64,000 nucleotides of DNA from Rana temporaria. Lineage: Eukaryota > Chordata > Amphibia > Anura > Ranidae. The position numbers and the translations under genes were made by a program. This document shows positions 43,901 to 56,956 of the stretch, piece by piece. The first letter of the stretch is position 1; each line of letters starts with the position of its first letter. Under the pieces are notes generated by a model. It did not search any database. It was given only the letters and a program-made list of their open reading frames with translations, and was not told where the DNA came from. The stretch is from positions 322,441,578 through 322,505,577 of the forward strand of contig NC_053492.1 in NCBI RefSeq assembly GCF_905171775.1, read 5' to 3'.

Positions 43901-43949
43901 TTTTGGCACTTCTCTCCTTCATGTAAAAATCACAATTTTTTTGCTAGAA

Positions 43950-44430
43950 AATTAATCAGAACCCCCAAACATTATATATATATTTTTTAGCAGACACCCT
44001 AGGGAATAAAATGGCGGTCATTGCAACTTTTTTTCTCGCACGGTATTTGCGCAATCATTTTTCAAACGCATGTTTCATAAATTAAAAAATAACAAAATAG
44101 TAAAGTTAGCCCAATGTTTTTGTATAATGTGAAAGATGATGTTACGCCGAGTAAATAGATACCTAACATGTCACACTTTAAAATTGCGCACACTCATGGA
44201 ATGGCGCCAAACTTCGGTACTTAAAAATCTCCATAGGCGACACTTTAACATTTTTTACAGGTTACTATTTTCGAGTTACAGAGGAGGTGCTAGAATTGTT
44301 GCACACGCTCTAACGCATGCGACGATACCTCACATGTGGGGTTTGAACGGCGTTTACATATGTGGGCGGGACTTGCATGCGTGTTCGCTTCTGCGCGCGA
44401 GCTACCGGGGACAGGGGAGTTTAAAAAAAA
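43950..44430 (-). mobile_element. hAT-like fragment (GGGTTTGACAAAT family)
   Basis: Reverse-complement similarity to the middle of 28651-29580 and 41199-42077 (AACCCCCAAACATTATATAT; CGCCTATGG complement). Both termini missing. Confidence 0.65.
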
Positions 44431-44540
44431 TTTTTTTTTTATTTATTTTACTTAATTTTTTTAATTTTTACACTTTTTTTTTTTTTTTTTCTTAACAGGA
44501 CACATGGCCCCAAAATGGAGTAGGACGAGAAGCGTTTTAA

Positions 44541-45470
44541 CTGCTTGCCGACCAGCCGCCGTCATTCTACGGCGGCAGGTCGGCTCTCCTGGGCGAGAGC
44601 CCGTACATTGACGTCGGCTCTTTTTGCGGCCACTAGGGGCTCGCGCCCTCCGCTCGTCCGTGAACCCCGTGCGGGTGCCCGGCGGGCGCGATCGCCGCCG
44701 AGGCACCCGCGATTGCTCGTTACAGAAAACACACAGCTCTCGGTCCTGTCAGCGGGGGAAATGCTGATCTTCTGTTCATACAATGTATGAACAGAGGATC
44801 AGTGTTTCCCCTAGTGAGACCACCCCCCCCCACAGTAAGAACACACCCAGGGACATACTTAACCCCTTCCCCGCCCCCTAGTGTTAACCCCTTCACTGCC
44901 AGTGGCATTTTTATAGTAATCCAATGCATTTTTATAGCACTGATCGCTATAAAAATGCCAATGGTCCCAAAAAGTGTCCGAAGTGTCCGCCATAAGTACC
45001 GAAAAAAAATCGCTGATCGCCGCCATTACTAGTAAAAAAAAATATTAATAAAAATGCCATAAAAATACCCCCTATTTTGTAAACGCTATAACTTTTGCGC
45101 AAACCAATCAATTAACGCTTATTGCGATTTTTTTTTACGAAAAATATATAGAAGAATACGTATCGTCCTAAACTGAGGAAAAAATATTTGTTTTATATAT
45201 TTTTGGGGGATATTTATTATGGCAAAAAGTAAAAAATATAATTTTTTTTCAAAATTGTCGCTATATTTTTGTTTATAGCGCAAAAAATAAAAACTGCAGA
45301 GGTGATCAAATACCACCAAAAGAAAGCTCTATTTGTGGGAAAAAAAGGACGCCAATGTTGTTTGGCAGCCACGTCGCACGACCGCGCAATTGTCAGTTAA
45401 AGCGACGCAGTCCCGAATCGCAAAAAGTGCTCTGGTCTTTGGGCAGCAATATGGTCCGGGGGTTAAGTGG
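44541..45470 (-). mobile_element. Family A element, complete
   Basis: 930 bp, CTGCTTGCCGACC to GGGTTAAGTGG, flanked by TTAA at 44537-44540 and 45471-45474. Contains AGAGGTGATCAAATACCACC and the GC-rich end seen in other copies. Confidence 0.8.
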
Positions 45471-45749
45471 TTAACCTTAACCCCTACCCAAATATGCGGC
45501 CTCTCTCCGCCTGGTCTCTGGTGCTGAGGGACCGCATATTTGCCTGAAATACTGCCAATACACTTGTGCCAAAAGCACATACTGCGCGCTCCCTGGCACA
45601 GTTTACCGTCACCTACCCGAAAGCTTTTGGATCACGTGACCGACCGTAACAGCCAATCACTATGGTGACATGATTTTAAGCTCTGCCACCCTGCATTCAC
45701 AAACCTCTTAGAGGGTCAGAAGGCACTGGCGCTAAGAGGTTAAACTGCG

Positions 45750-45985
45750 TAAGGGGTTCCTTACTGTCAGAGTGGTAGGAATGTGGAACTCCCTTCCACA
45801 GTCTGTGGTGTCTGTAGGGAGTATCGAAAATGTCAAAAAAAATTAAGTATATGGGCATCTTAGCAAATGTAAAATACAGGGATGTGGGAAATGATTTAAC
45901 ATAAAACACGACACACACACCCCACATAGGTTGAACTGGATGGGCTGGTGTCTTTATTCAACCTTACCAACTATGTAACTACGTA
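45750..45985 (+). mobile_element. CR1 LINE 3' end
   Basis: M-W-N-S-L-P-Q-S-V-V-S (end of CR1 ORF2) and then the tail GGTGTCTTTATTCAACCTTA to CTATGTAACTACG. Confidence 0.75.
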
Positions 45986-46328
45986 TCTATGTCTGTGGTT
46001 ACAGCAGTGGCTGTGCCACAGGTGCAGCAGGGACTAGGTTGAGGTACAGCAAAGACGGCTTCATTCACAACTGTAACTATGTTGCAGGTAAAGTGTTGAC
46101 CTGGTTAATGCGCAGCGCAAGAGCAGCAGAGACAAGGCAGAGGTGCAGCAGAAATTGTCTGTAGCTGAGACAGAGACTGGACTACAAGTTCAATGGAGAC
46201 CATGCTGGAGTACACTAGAAACTAGGCTGGGGTTCAGCAGAGACTAGGCTGGGGTTTAGAAACTAGGCTGTCGGTGCATTGCATGGCAGAAACAACTTAA
46301 GTAGCTGAGGGAGTGTATAGACACACTG

Positions 46329-46764
46329 GGCTAGATTCATAAAGGACATACGACGACGATATCTTCCGAATGAGCGCGGTCGTATCTATGCGCCTGATTC
46401 ATAGAATCAGTTACGCATATATTTGGCCTAGATACAAGCGGTGTAAGTCTCCTACGCCGTCGTATCTTAGGGTGCATATTTACGCTGGCCGCTAGGGGCG
46501 CTTCCGTAGATTTACGCGTAGAATATGCAAATGAGCTAGATACACAGATTCAGAAACGTGGTAAAAACGCGGTACTTGCGTTTTGGATGTGGGTCCATTG
46601 AATTCTATTACATGCAAAACGCTGCTTTTTGTGGGAAAAAAAGTCCCCGACCCTTTCCAAAAATGCAGAGGCACAAATAAGCATTGATGTGAACATGTTC
46701 CATAGGAAACCATGTTAAAAAATGTCCCTGCATTTCTGTAAAATGCATAAGTGTGAATGGAGCC
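46329..46764. mobile_element. Two MITE pieces: C-NNN-G left half and Harbinger-like right half
   Basis: GGCTAGATTCAT after CACTG (46324-46328) starts a C-NNN-G MITE that is lost near 46550. From there a Harbinger-like piece ends GTGTGAATGGAGCC before TAA at 46765-46767. Confidence 0.5.
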
Positions 46765-47062
46765 TAAAGGATGAGAGGTAGCTAAATCTACTGTGTATGC
46801 AATTTTTTTATTTGTCTGTAAACTTTGTTATTCCCTGCCACCTGGATCTCTTTATTTGTACTTTAGTCTGGTAGTGTGCCTCTCTGATTAACAGAGATGC
46901 TCAGGGTAGATGAATTCAAATGTTTAAAGGAAACAAATTGCAATTCCTTATAGATTTGGGAGCCTTTATCGCTGCATTATTGTGCTTTTTTACCAAAGGT
47001 AACATTTTCTTATACATTTTTTTTTCACTGCCCATATTTGTAACAGGTTTGCTTTAAATTAA

Positions 47063-47885
47063 GGACCGGAATGATTTGCCCCCTTAATGACAGGCCATTT
47101 TTTGCGATACGGCACTGCATCGTTTTAACTGATAGTTGCGTGGGTGTGTGACATTGTACCCAAACAAAATTGATGTCCTCTTTTTCCCACAAATAGAACT
47201 TTCTTTTGGCTGTATTTGATCAAACATTTTGTTTACATTTTGCTATAATACATGCCCAAAAATATATATAAAAAAAACAATTTATTCATCAATTTAGGCC
47301 GATATATATTCTTCTACATATTTTTGGTTAAAAAAATAAATCACAATAGGTGTATATTGATTGGTTTTATTAATTTTTATTGTTTCTATTTGTTTTGGCA
47401 GCAATATGCGATTTTAAGAGGGACAGCGACATTGTGGTGGACAAATCTGACCCCAAATGACACTTTCTGGGGACCAGTGGCATTATTACATGATCAGTGC
47501 TATAAAAATGCACTGATCAATGTAAAAATTACATGGGCAGGGAAAGGGTTAACACTAGGGGTGATCGAGGGCTTAACTGTGTTCCCTCAGCGTCTTCTAA
47601 CTGTAGGGGGGGATGAGCTACCTGGGACATGACAGAGATCATTGTTCCCAATCATTGGGAACTAGATCTCTGTCATGTCCCCTGTCAGAATGGGGATCCG
47701 CCTTGTTTACAAAGGCAGATCCCCATTCTGCCTCTGTATTAGGCAATCGCGGGCCGACGGCGGATATCGAGTCGACGCCCGACCCGTGGGCACGCTCCCG
47801 CAGTGTTTAGCGGTCACGAGAGCACGCCGCCGATGTACAATGATGGCGGTTCACACAGGAGAGCCAACCTGCCGCAGTACAACTT
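47063..47885 (+). mobile_element. Family A element, right end unclear
   Basis: Starts after TTAA with GGACCGG, and reads CCCCCTTAATGACAGGCC without the insertion seen at 27370. Shares the TTTAGGCCGATATATATTC block. Confidence 0.65.
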
Positions 47886-48003
47886 TTTTCTTTGGAGCTC
47901 AGGGCTTTATGGTGCTTTTTTTTTTTAAAGTTAAAATGGAAAGACATAACTCTATTTTACATATCTTTCTATGTTAAAAGTCAGTAATTTTTTGTATTCA
48001 CAG

Positions 48004-48183
48004 CAAAGAAATTCAAGTAAAAAGCCAGACCTTTCTCTTCAACTAATATTTTTTGATGGTGAGGAAGCATTTCGTCAATGGTCTCCATTTGATTCCCTCT
48101 ATGGGTCCCGGCATTTAGCACAGAAGATGGAGAACACTCCTCACCCATCTAATTCTGAAAACACAAATCAGCTCCATGGTATC
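48004..48183 (+). CDS. qpct: qpct exon 4 (catalytic Glu and second zinc ligand)
   Basis: Exon of 180 bp (60 codons, phase 0/0), acceptor TTTGTATTCACAG, donor ATC/GTAAGT. It encodes the QPCT catalytic segment L-Q-L-I-F-F-D-G-E-E-A-F. The first Glu corresponds to the general acid/base (human Glu201) and the second to a zinc ligand (Glu202). The Trp five residues on (EEAFRQW) matches the substrate-pocket Trp207. D-S-L-Y-G-S-R-H-L-A-Q-K-M follows. The start of the exon is about one residue longer than the human one. The third zinc ligand (His330 in human) lies in a later exon not found between 48184 and 64000. A second AG follows the chosen acceptor, but the first keeps phase 0. Confidence 0.95.
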
Positions 48184-48289
48184 GTAAGTATTATATATAG
48201 TATTTTATATTTTTTCTACTATATGATCATTTTATTTATGACAATCAAAGAAGAGACAAAATCTTAAAAGTATTCTATATCAGGCCCAT

Positions 48290-48865
48290 TAAATCTAAAG
48301 AATATAGGGCTCCATTCACAGAACCAGATCGCATGCAATATTTAGATGCTTTCCCAAATACTGCATGCGATCCTGAAAATGTCAATTCACTACTGATTTA
48401 TGCGGTATTTACTGCATAAAGCAAAACTGTTTGGTAAATACCACATAAAACAGAGGAGAAAGTAAATTCACAAAAAATGAAAATTGCATGCAGTAAATAA
48501 GTAGTGGTTCCGGCATGCAATAAAAATGGGCCTTCGCGTCTGATATATAGACTTTGTAGGAAACCCCCACGCCCCAAAAAAATAAATTGCATGAAACCTC
48601 TCCCCCCCCCCCCCAAATCCACACCAGACCCTTATCCGATCATGCAGCCTGGCAGGTAGGAAAAAAGGAGGGGACGAGCGAGTCCCCCCCCCCCCACGAG
48701 CCATACCAGGCCATGAGCCCTTAACATTTTTGGAGAGCCCCCCCAAGGCACCATGTTGATGGGGGCCCCAAATTCATGTCGCCATCTGTTTTTTTTATTT
48801 TCATCTGAACCCCACTGACAGCTGATGACTCATTGGTTGTTAAGGACACGGTGGCCGCCTGCTCC
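48290..48865. repeat. Unclassified repeat, G/C-homopolymer-rich
   Basis: GGGCTCCATTCACAGAACCAG start; C runs at 48602 and 48686. Short inverted CATGCAAT motifs. Not assigned. Confidence 0.35.
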
Positions 48866-48869
48866 TTAA

Positions 48870-50555
48870 CCACTTAAGGACCGCCGCATGTACATATACG
48901 TCGGCAGAATAGCACGGACAGGCACATCAACGTACCTGTACGTGGGTCGGGGGTCCGATCGGGCCCCCCCCCCCCCCGGTACATGCAGCGGTTCCAGTGG
49001 CTGTCTGAGCGATCCGGGATGAGGGGGCGGCTGTTCGTTTTTGTCCGCCCCCTCCGGATCGCTCCCAGCCAATCCGCGCGCTCCCCCGTGTGTCACTTCC
49101 TCTGGAAGATGGAAGTGATGTGATCTCTCCTCTCGGCGGTATTTTCAACCGCCGCTGAGGAGAGATCACATCACACAGTGGCCCAGATTCAAGAAGCACT
49201 ATGGTTGCGCGGCGCAAGGGCTTACTTGCTCCGGTGTAACGAGTGCTCCTGATTCAGGAACCTCGTTACACCGACTGCAGCCTAGGATATGACAGACATA
49301 AGCCTCCTTATGCCTTCATATCCCAGGCTGCATTCTTGCGTTGGCCGCTAGGGGGCGCGGCCATTGTGATCGGCCTATAGTATGCAAATTGCATACTACC
49401 ACCGATTCACAAAAGTTGCGCGGGCCCTGAGCACGCAAGGTACGGAGTTTCCGTACGGCAACTTTAGCGCAAGGTTGCTCCTGCTAAAAGCAGGGGCAAC
49501 CAATGCTAAAGTATAGCTGCGCTTCCCGCTCGTGAAATTTAAATTTCACGTCGTTTACGTAAGTGAACCGTGAATGGCGCTGGACGCCATTCACGTTCAC
49601 TTAGAAGCAAATGACGTCCTTGCGACGTCATTTGCCGCAATGCACGTCGGGAAAGTTTCCCGACGGAGCATGCGCTGTTCGCTCGGCGCGGGAGCGCGCC
49701 TAATTCAAATGATTCCCGCCCCCGGCGGGATCATTTACATTAGGCAGCCTTACGCCCGGCTGTTTAGCATATCGCCCGCGCAATTTACGGAGCAACTGCT
49801 CCGTGAATCGCGGGCAAAACGCAATATTTGCGTGGGCGCAGAGAAAAATATTTGCTCTTTGCCCACGCAAATATTGCTCGGATCTACCTGAATCTGGGCC
49901 AGTGAGTCTGCACAACACTACACTGACACCAGTACACGCAGGCACATTAACCCCTTGCGATCACCCCCCTGTCACAGTGTCACTGAATGCAGTGATCATA
50001 TATGTACTGATCACTGCATTTAGTGTCAGTGTGACAGGCAGTTAGTGTTAGGTCCAGGGTAGCCCCCGTACCCCCCCCCCCCTAATAAAGTTTTAACCCC
50101 TTGATCACCGCCCTAATTAACCCTTTCACTCCCTATTGCCAGTGTCACTAAGCGATAATTTTTCTGATCGCTGTATTAGTGTCGCTGTTCCCGCTAGGTA
50201 GCTATTTTTTTTTTATTGCAATTTTTTTTTTACAAAAGACATGTGGCTGAATAAATTTTGGCCTAAATGTTTGACTAAAATTTAGTTTATTTGATTTTTC
50301 TTATAACAAAAAGTAAAAAATATTGTTTTTTTAAAAAAAATGTCGCTCTATCTTTGTATATAGCGCAAAAAATAAAAATCGCAGAGGCGATCAAATACCA
50401 CCAAAATAAAGCTCTATTTGTGGGAAGAAAAGGACGCAAATTTTGTTTTGGAGCCACGTCGCACGACCGCGCAATTGTCTGTTAAAGCGACGCAATGCTG
50501 AATGGTAAAAACCCCTTGGGTCATTTAGCAGCATATTGGTCCGGTCCTTAAGTGG
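48870..50555 (-). mobile_element. Family A element, complete, with nested MITE
   Basis: CCACTTAAGGACCGCC to GGTCCTTAAGTGG, flanked by TTAA at 48866-48869 and 50556-50559. Holds the C-NNN-G MITE 49181-49899. Confidence 0.85.
49181..49899. mobile_element. C-NNN-G MITE, complete
   Basis: 719 bp, GCCCAGATTCA to TGAATCTGGGC, flanked by CAGTG at 49176-49180 and 49900-49904. Confidence 0.85.
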
Positions 50556-50778
50556 TTAACAACCATGACAGTTACTGGTAGTTAATGTCAGCTTCCAGGT
50601 ATTTTTGTCAAAGCTTAATTGAACAAGCTGATGTTAGAACCTGATAGGCTACCATGCACAGCTGCATCAGATTTTGAACTCCAAAAAACTTCCAATTTTA
50701 GTAAGTCAACCCCATTGCATTGAAAACAGCGTACCGTAAAGCCAGCCTCTGTACAAATTGTTAGCAAATGCAGCTTAA

Positions 50779-51238
50779 AGCGGAGGTCCGCCTAAAAAAA
50801 AATATTTAAAGCCAGCAGCTACAAATACTGCAGCTGCTGACTTTTAATAAATGGACACTTACCTGCCTAGGGTGCCCGCAATGTCGGCAGCCGAAGCCGA
50901 GCAATTGCTCAGCTCTCTGCGGCCCCAGCTGCCATCCTCGGTGAGGAAATCAGGAAGGGAAGCGTTGCGGCTTCACTTCCCCGGTTCCCTACTGCGAATT
51001 CGCGAGTCGCGCTGCGCGTCCTAACTGGTCCCCGCTGTCTTCTGGTACCTGTGTGTTTCCCAGATATCAGCAGGGGGAAGGGGCGTGACCCCCGCGGGAG
51101 TCTATGCCCAGAAGTGGGTGCAAATACCTGTATTATACAGGTATCTGCACCCCCTTCCCCCTAAAGGGTGACAAATGTGACACCGGAGGGGGGAGGGTTC
51201 CGAAAAGCTGAGGTTCCATTTTTGTGTGGACCTCCGCT
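50779..51238. mobile_element. T2/Kolobok-type MITE
   Basis: AGCGGAGGTCCGCC to GGACCTCCGCT, flanked by TTAA at 50775-50778 and 51239-51242. Confidence 0.85.
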
Positions 51239-51487
51239 TTAAGCCAGCCAAAGATGGTTCGAATCTCGGCCAGTTCAGCATGGTTCAGAATCTTGGCCGA
51301 AATTCAAACCATGTACAGGCAGGCTGATTGTACCCAAATTGATCGATCAATCAACTTTGGTACAAACTAGCATGTAAGATTTTTCATGTGATTCATGTCA
51401 GTGGCTATAGCTGCTAGCAATATCTACTGCGTGTTCTCCTGGCAGGGACGGCTCCCTGTGCCCCCCCCCTCCCCGGAGAACACATTG

Positions 51488-52214
51488 GCCCAGATCCTCG
51501 TACCTCGGCGCATATATTATCCCGGCGTAGCGTATCTCGGATACACTATGCCGCCGTAACTTCCAGCGTATTTTCCGTATCCACAAAGAATTTGCGCAGC
51601 GTAGCGAAACTGTGTCGGCGTAAGGGCGCGGAATTCAAATGACAAAGATGTGGGCGTGTTTTATGTTAATTCTACTTGACCCTATGTAAATGAAGTTTTT
51701 TTTTAACGGCACATGCGCCGTCCGTGGGGGTATCCCAGTGCGCATGCTCAAAATCACGTCGAAAATAGTCATTGCTTTCGACGTGAGCGTAATTTACGCA
51801 AAGCCCTATTCGCGAACCTTTTTACGCAAACGACGTACACAACGGAAAATTTGTCGCTGGCCCGACGTCCATACTTAACATTGCGTACGCCTCATAGAGC
51901 AGGGGTAACGTTACACTGAAAAAAGCCTTACGTAAACGACGTAAAAAAATGCGTCGGGCGGACGTACGTTTGTGGATTGGCGTATCTAGCTAATTTGCAT
52001 ACTCTATGCGGAAATCAACGGAAGCGCCACCTATCGGCCAGCGTAAATATGCACCTTAGATCCGACGGCGTACTAAGACGTACGTCAGTCGGATCTAGCC
52101 CCCATTCAGTCGTATCTTGTTTTGTGGATACAAAACAAAGATACGACGGGGCATCGTTGAAATTACGCGGCGTATTAATAGATACGTCTGCGTAATTTCT
52201 TTGTGGATCTGGGC
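51488..52214. mobile_element. C-NNN-G MITE, complete
   Basis: 727 bp, GCCCAGATCC to GGATCTGGGC, flanked by CATTG at 51483-51487 and 52215-52219. Confidence 0.85.
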
Positions 52215-52219
52215 CATTG

Positions 52220-52685
52220 GCTATGCCAGAGTCAATATTGACTGTGGTTGCAGGAAAGTAATGCACCCTCTATGGCCAGCTTTAGTGTAGTGTCACCTAT
52301 AGTTGTCCAAGCAAGCTTGGCCTACTGGTACATGGCTGCCTCAAGAATGCACTGTTCACTGGTCAGGAGGTACAGGAGGCTGAGCAAGGGTGGGCAAAAG
52401 AGTTCCTGTGGTTTCAGGAGTGCAGTTCTACACAGGAGATGGCTTGGACTGGTGACTCGCAGAAATATAGTCAGTGGGACGTGCAGAAAGTTCAGTTCAG
52501 GTGGTAGGCAGTGACATGACCAATAAACGGATAAGGGATCAATCCAGACAGCAGTGATCAATAAACGGGTAGGGTCAGCACAGGTGGCAGGCAGGCAGAG
52601 GCAACCCTGCACTGGTGTATCACATTTTTGTAAATATTTTATTATATTTTTTCATGTGACAACACTGAAGAAATGGACATTGACA
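52220..52685. other. Unassigned, with short Tc1-like end
   Basis: TTTTGTAAATATTTTATTAT and TGACAACACTGAAGAAATG (52625-52680) resemble one end of a frog Tc1 element. The rest was not recognised. Confidence 0.35.
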
Positions 52686-54512
52686 GCCACTGGGACTATT
52701 CTATCTCAAAGACAAGGACTGAAGTCTCTGCTACACCCGGTAGCTTTTGCCTCTCGAAAGCTGAGCCCTCCAGAGAGGAATTACGATGTTGGGGATAGAG
52801 AGCTACTAGCTATTAAATTTGCCCTGGAGGAGTGGAGATACCTGTTGGAAGGGGCAGTTCACCCTGTCATGATTTTCACAGATTACAAAAATCTGGAGTA
52901 CCTACGATCAGCAAAACGGTTGAGACCCAGACAAGCCCGTTGGGCTCTTTTCTTTAACAGATTTAACGTTCACATCTCCTACAGACCCGGCTCCAAGAAT
53001 GGGAAGGCGGATGCTCTCTCCAGGATGTTCCCGGAAACCCCTCTTGAAACTGAGCCTAGTACCATCCTGTCCTCTCAAAATTTTCTTTTGCTCTCCCAGA
53101 CTGACCTGCTAACCTCCCTCAAGGCGGCATCCAGGCACTGTTCTGACCAGGAAACTCTTTCTTTGGAAAGGCGTGACAAGTTACTCTGATCCCGAGGCAA
53201 AATTTTCGTTCCTCTAGAAACCAGGCATCTGGTCCTAAGCACTTTTCATGACGACAAACTGGCAGGTCACTTTGGGACTCGAAAAACTGCAGAGCTGGTC
53301 TCCCGCTCCTTCTGGTGGCCAAGGTGGAGGCAGGACTGCAAGGCCTACGTCACATCATGTACCCATTGCCAGTGTAACAAGGGACCAAATACAAAAACTT
53401 GGGGGTTACTCAAACCATTACCCATTCCTGAAGGACCGTGGGCAGAAGTCTCCATGGACTTCATTGTTGATCTGCCTCCATCCGGGGGCTTCACCACGAT
53501 TCTGGTAGTGATCGACTGTGTCTCCAAGATGGCACACTTCCTGTCAATGGTGGGTACACCTTCTGCTGCAGACACTGCAAGAATTTTCTTTAAAGAGGTA
53601 TTCAGGCTCCATGGGATACCTAAGAGCATTGTCTCAGACAGAGGTGTACAATTCACATCCAAATTCTGGAAGGAACTTTGTAAATCCCTGGAGATCAAGG
53701 TTTGCCTCTCATCAGCTTACCATCCTCAAAGCAACGGTCAGACGGAGAGGACGAATCAGACTTTGGAATAATACCTCCGTTGCTTCTGCTCGGTTTCACA
53801 GGATGACTGGTCATCCCTACTACCATCTGCAGAATTTGCTTATAATAATTCCGTCCATTCCACCACCAGTCAAACTCTTTTTTGGTCCAACTTTGGCTTC
53901 CACCCTTTATTTCTCCCCAATTCCATCCCCGAGATATCCGTTCCATCCGTACAGGATCACATAACTTCCATCCAGTTGAATTTCCGGAAACTTCAGGAAA
54001 TGATGCAGCAGGCCCAGGAGGACCACAAATTTTATGATAGAGGGAAGGAGTGCCCGGCTTTCGAAGTCGAGGAGGAAGTCTGGTTGTCACCTGCCAACCT
54101 CAGATTGCACATTCCCTCATGGAAGTTGGGTCCGAGGTTCATTGGACCTTTTAAAATTAAGCGGAAGATCAATGCTGTAGCCTTTGAATTAGCTCTGCCT
54201 AACTCTTATAGGATTCACCCTGTTTTCCATGTTTCCCTGTTGAAGCCTGTTGTTCCTGATTCCTTCCCGGGGAGAGAAGAACTTCTACCCTCACCAGTTG
54301 AGATTGAGGGAGAGATGGAGTTTGAAGTGGAATCCATCTTGGGTTGCAGGAAAAAAGGGAGGCCACTTCAAGACCCGATTAAGTGGAAGGGGTATCCCCC
54401 AGAGGACAATTCCTGGGAACCCTCGAGAAACTTACATGTTCCATGGTTAATTCGAGCCTTCCACCAGGAACACCCAGAATTGATGTCCAGTTTGGGGGGG
54501 GGGGGGGGGGAC
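52686..54512 (+). pseudogene. Gypsy 2 pol: RNase H, integrase, chromodomain
   Basis: 5'-truncated chromovirus pol. It starts inside RNase H (L-S-Q-R-Q-G, Y-D-V-G-D-R-E-L-L-A, T-D-Y-K-N-L). The integrase finger follows, then the catalytic core (M-D-F-I-V-D-L-P-P, V-S-D-R-G-V-Q-F-T-S, P-Q-S-N-G-Q-T-E-R-T), a G-P-F-K-I module and a chromodomain (I-K-W-K-G-Y, D-N-S-W-E-P) near 54300-54470. One frame holds throughout except for TGA at 53187-53189 and TAA at 53769-53771. Close relative of gypsy 1. RT, protease and gag are absent. Confidence 0.85.
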
Positions 54513-55157
54513 TGTCAGAGGATTGGCATGGTCAGCCGCTGAGTGTCACCTTGGCGCATGCCCGTGCGCATGCGGCGCATGCGCGGTTCTGTGGGACGGC
54601 GCGCGCACGGGCAAGCACATCCACGCGCACCAGAGTCCTGGCCTGCCTACTTAAACCAGCCCCAGTCTCATGACGGGTTGCTGGTTTGTTGTCAGCTCCT
54701 GCCTGTTGATTCTTCCTGTACCTGTGCTTGAACTCATCGTGACCCGGATTGACCCGATGACTCTGCTCTCTCTCCTGAACCTGACTCCCGGCTTGTCTCC
54801 CTTCATCTGCTGCTGTCTCCAGCCCTTGACCTCTGGCTTGTACTTCGGACCTGTTACCCTCTCCAGCCCCTTGACCCTGGCTTGCATCCCGGACCTGCTT
54901 ACAGTCTCAGCCTTGAACTTGCTCTCAGTTGTCTGCAACTTCTCTGGTACCTGACCTACGGCCTGTTCCTGTTACTTCCTACCAACTGAGCTCGCTGACC
55001 AGCTCCGCCTGATATACTATCAACTTTCAGCTCTCCGCTGGTAACCGGTGCCTTTTCGTGCCCTCCCCCGCTATCTCACCTCCAGGGGGCGGAGTGCGCT
55101 AAGTCGCAAAGGTGAGCCACTCTCGGCATCTCGGCCTCGGGGAGTACATACCTGACA
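54513..55157 (+). repeat. 3' LTR of gypsy 2
   Basis: 645 bp, TGTCAGAGGATTGG to ACCTGACA, after a 17-G polypurine tract (54494-54510). CCTACTTAAAC at about 54646 is a possible TATA element. Repeated CCTGACT-type strings follow. Confidence 0.8.
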
Positions 55158-55587
55158 CCAGGTAGGAGAGAGTGATTCCACAGGTGAACTAGTGTCAAGA
55201 TATCATAGCATTAAAAAACATATAAAACAATTAACTTTTGACAAAAGGTTTATGTATTTTTTTAAGTTTAAAAACCAGCATTTATTATTAACATAAAATG
55301 CACTTACACTTACTAAGAATCTAATCAGCGAGACACAAACAATTGCAGACACGGGGGTACTCCTCACCCACCGACACGTGTGGATGACGTCACAGAGATG
55401 GCTCTAATCTTAATAGTCATCATCTGGGAATGGAGGCTCATCTGAGACGTCACTTACTAACATTTAAATACAGGCAGACTGAGGTAGAGGTTTCATTATC
55501 TTACATGTCCTATGCCGTGTCACCCCGACCTCCAGTTCGAATGCACAGCAATTAAGAATGTATATATCCAATTTAAAAAGTGAAACC
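55158..55587. other. Spacer, no gene
   Basis: AT-rich, then ACGTGTGGATGACGTCAC (55375). Possibly old PLE non-coding sequence, not assigned. Confidence 0.35.
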
Positions 55588-55590
55588 TTA

Positions 55591-56085
55591 GGCCTTGTAC
55601 ACACGACCGGACAGTCCGCTGAAAACTGTCCGCCGGACCGTTTTCAGCGGACATGTCCGGTCGGAGATTTCTGTCTGATGGTTGTACACACCATCAGACA
55701 GAAATTAGAGACAATCCGCGCGGACAGACAACGCGGGGGTGACGTGTCGCGCCATCGCCGCGACGATGACGCGGCGACGTGCGCGACGCAGAAGGTCAAT
55801 GCTTTCACGTATGCGTCGAAGTCATTCGACGCATGCGAGGGATGGTGGCCGCTCGGACATGTACGGTAAATCTGTACAGACGACCGAACATGTCCGACGG
55901 ACAGGATTCCAGCGGGCATGTTTCTAAACATGTTTAGAAATATTTGCCCGCTCGAAAAAAGGCCCCGGCGGGCAAATGTACGCTGGAATCCTGTCCGCTC
56001 GGCCTGTACAGACGACCGAACATGTCTGCTGAAACTGGTCCGCGGACCAGTTTCAGCAGACATGTTCGGTCGTGTGTATGGGGCC
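55591..56085. mobile_element. Harbinger-like MITE
   Basis: GGCCTTGTACACACGACCGG to CGGTCGTGTGTATGGGGCC, TTA on the left and TAA (after an extra C) on the right. Internal palindromes around ACATGTCCG. Confidence 0.75.
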
Positions 56086-56337
56086 CTAAATATCGTCTAA
56101 TCTTTGAAACCATCTATTTCTCATCCTTTTAAATTATTATTCTGTACTGGCATACTAATATAAGTAAATATCATTAAAGTTAGATTGATTATATAATAAT
56201 TTAAATAGCTTTCACTGGGATACCTATTACCTAACCTCAATCTTTACCAACTTACTAATAAGAATACATAACAATCAAAAAAATCATAGGTACACAGTAA
56301 ATAAATTATTGGTACACAGTAAAAATAATTCAACTTA

Positions 56338-56828
56338 GGCCCCATACACACGAGAGGATTTATCCGCAGATACGGTCCAGCGGACCGTATCCGCGGATAA
56401 ATCCTCTCGAGGAATTTCAGAAGATTTCTATGCGATGGCGTGTACACACCATCGCATTGAAATCCCCGCTGAAATCCTATGCGATGACGTGTCGCGCCGT
56501 CGCCGCTATTATGACGCGGCGACGGGCGCGACGCTGTCATATAAGGAATTCCACGCATGCGTCAAATCATTACGACGCGTGCGGGGAATCCCTTTGGACG
56601 GATGGATCCGGTAAGTCTGTACAGACGAGCGGATCCATCCGTTGGAATGGATTCCAGCAGATGGATTTGTTGAGCATGTCAGCAAATATCCATCTGCTGG
56701 AAATCCATCCCAGGGGAGATTTATCTGCGGATAAATATCCGACGGAGTGTACACACCATATAATCTATCCGCAGAAACCCATTTGATGGGATTTATCTGC
56801 GGATAGATTCTATGGTGTGTATGGGGCC
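56338..56828. mobile_element. Harbinger-like MITE
   Basis: GGCCCCATACACACGAGAGG to GTGTGTATGGGGCC, TTA left and TAA right. The same subfamily as 31715-32197. Confidence 0.8.
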
Positions 56829-56956
56829 TAACTCTCATTACCGGACATTAGGGATGGGCGAATAGTTTGGTCAGAGCAAGAGTTCGGGCCGAACATTTGC
56901 CTGTTCGGCTGTTCGCTAAACACCCAAAATTGCAGGGTGTTCACCGAGTCTTCTAA

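Noticed and set aside
26729..48183. Assignment of the exons to the Golgi paralogue qpctl
   Set aside because: The segment around LACHYDSKYF, the exon 2 wording and the region before the catalytic Glu fit QPCT better than QPCTL.
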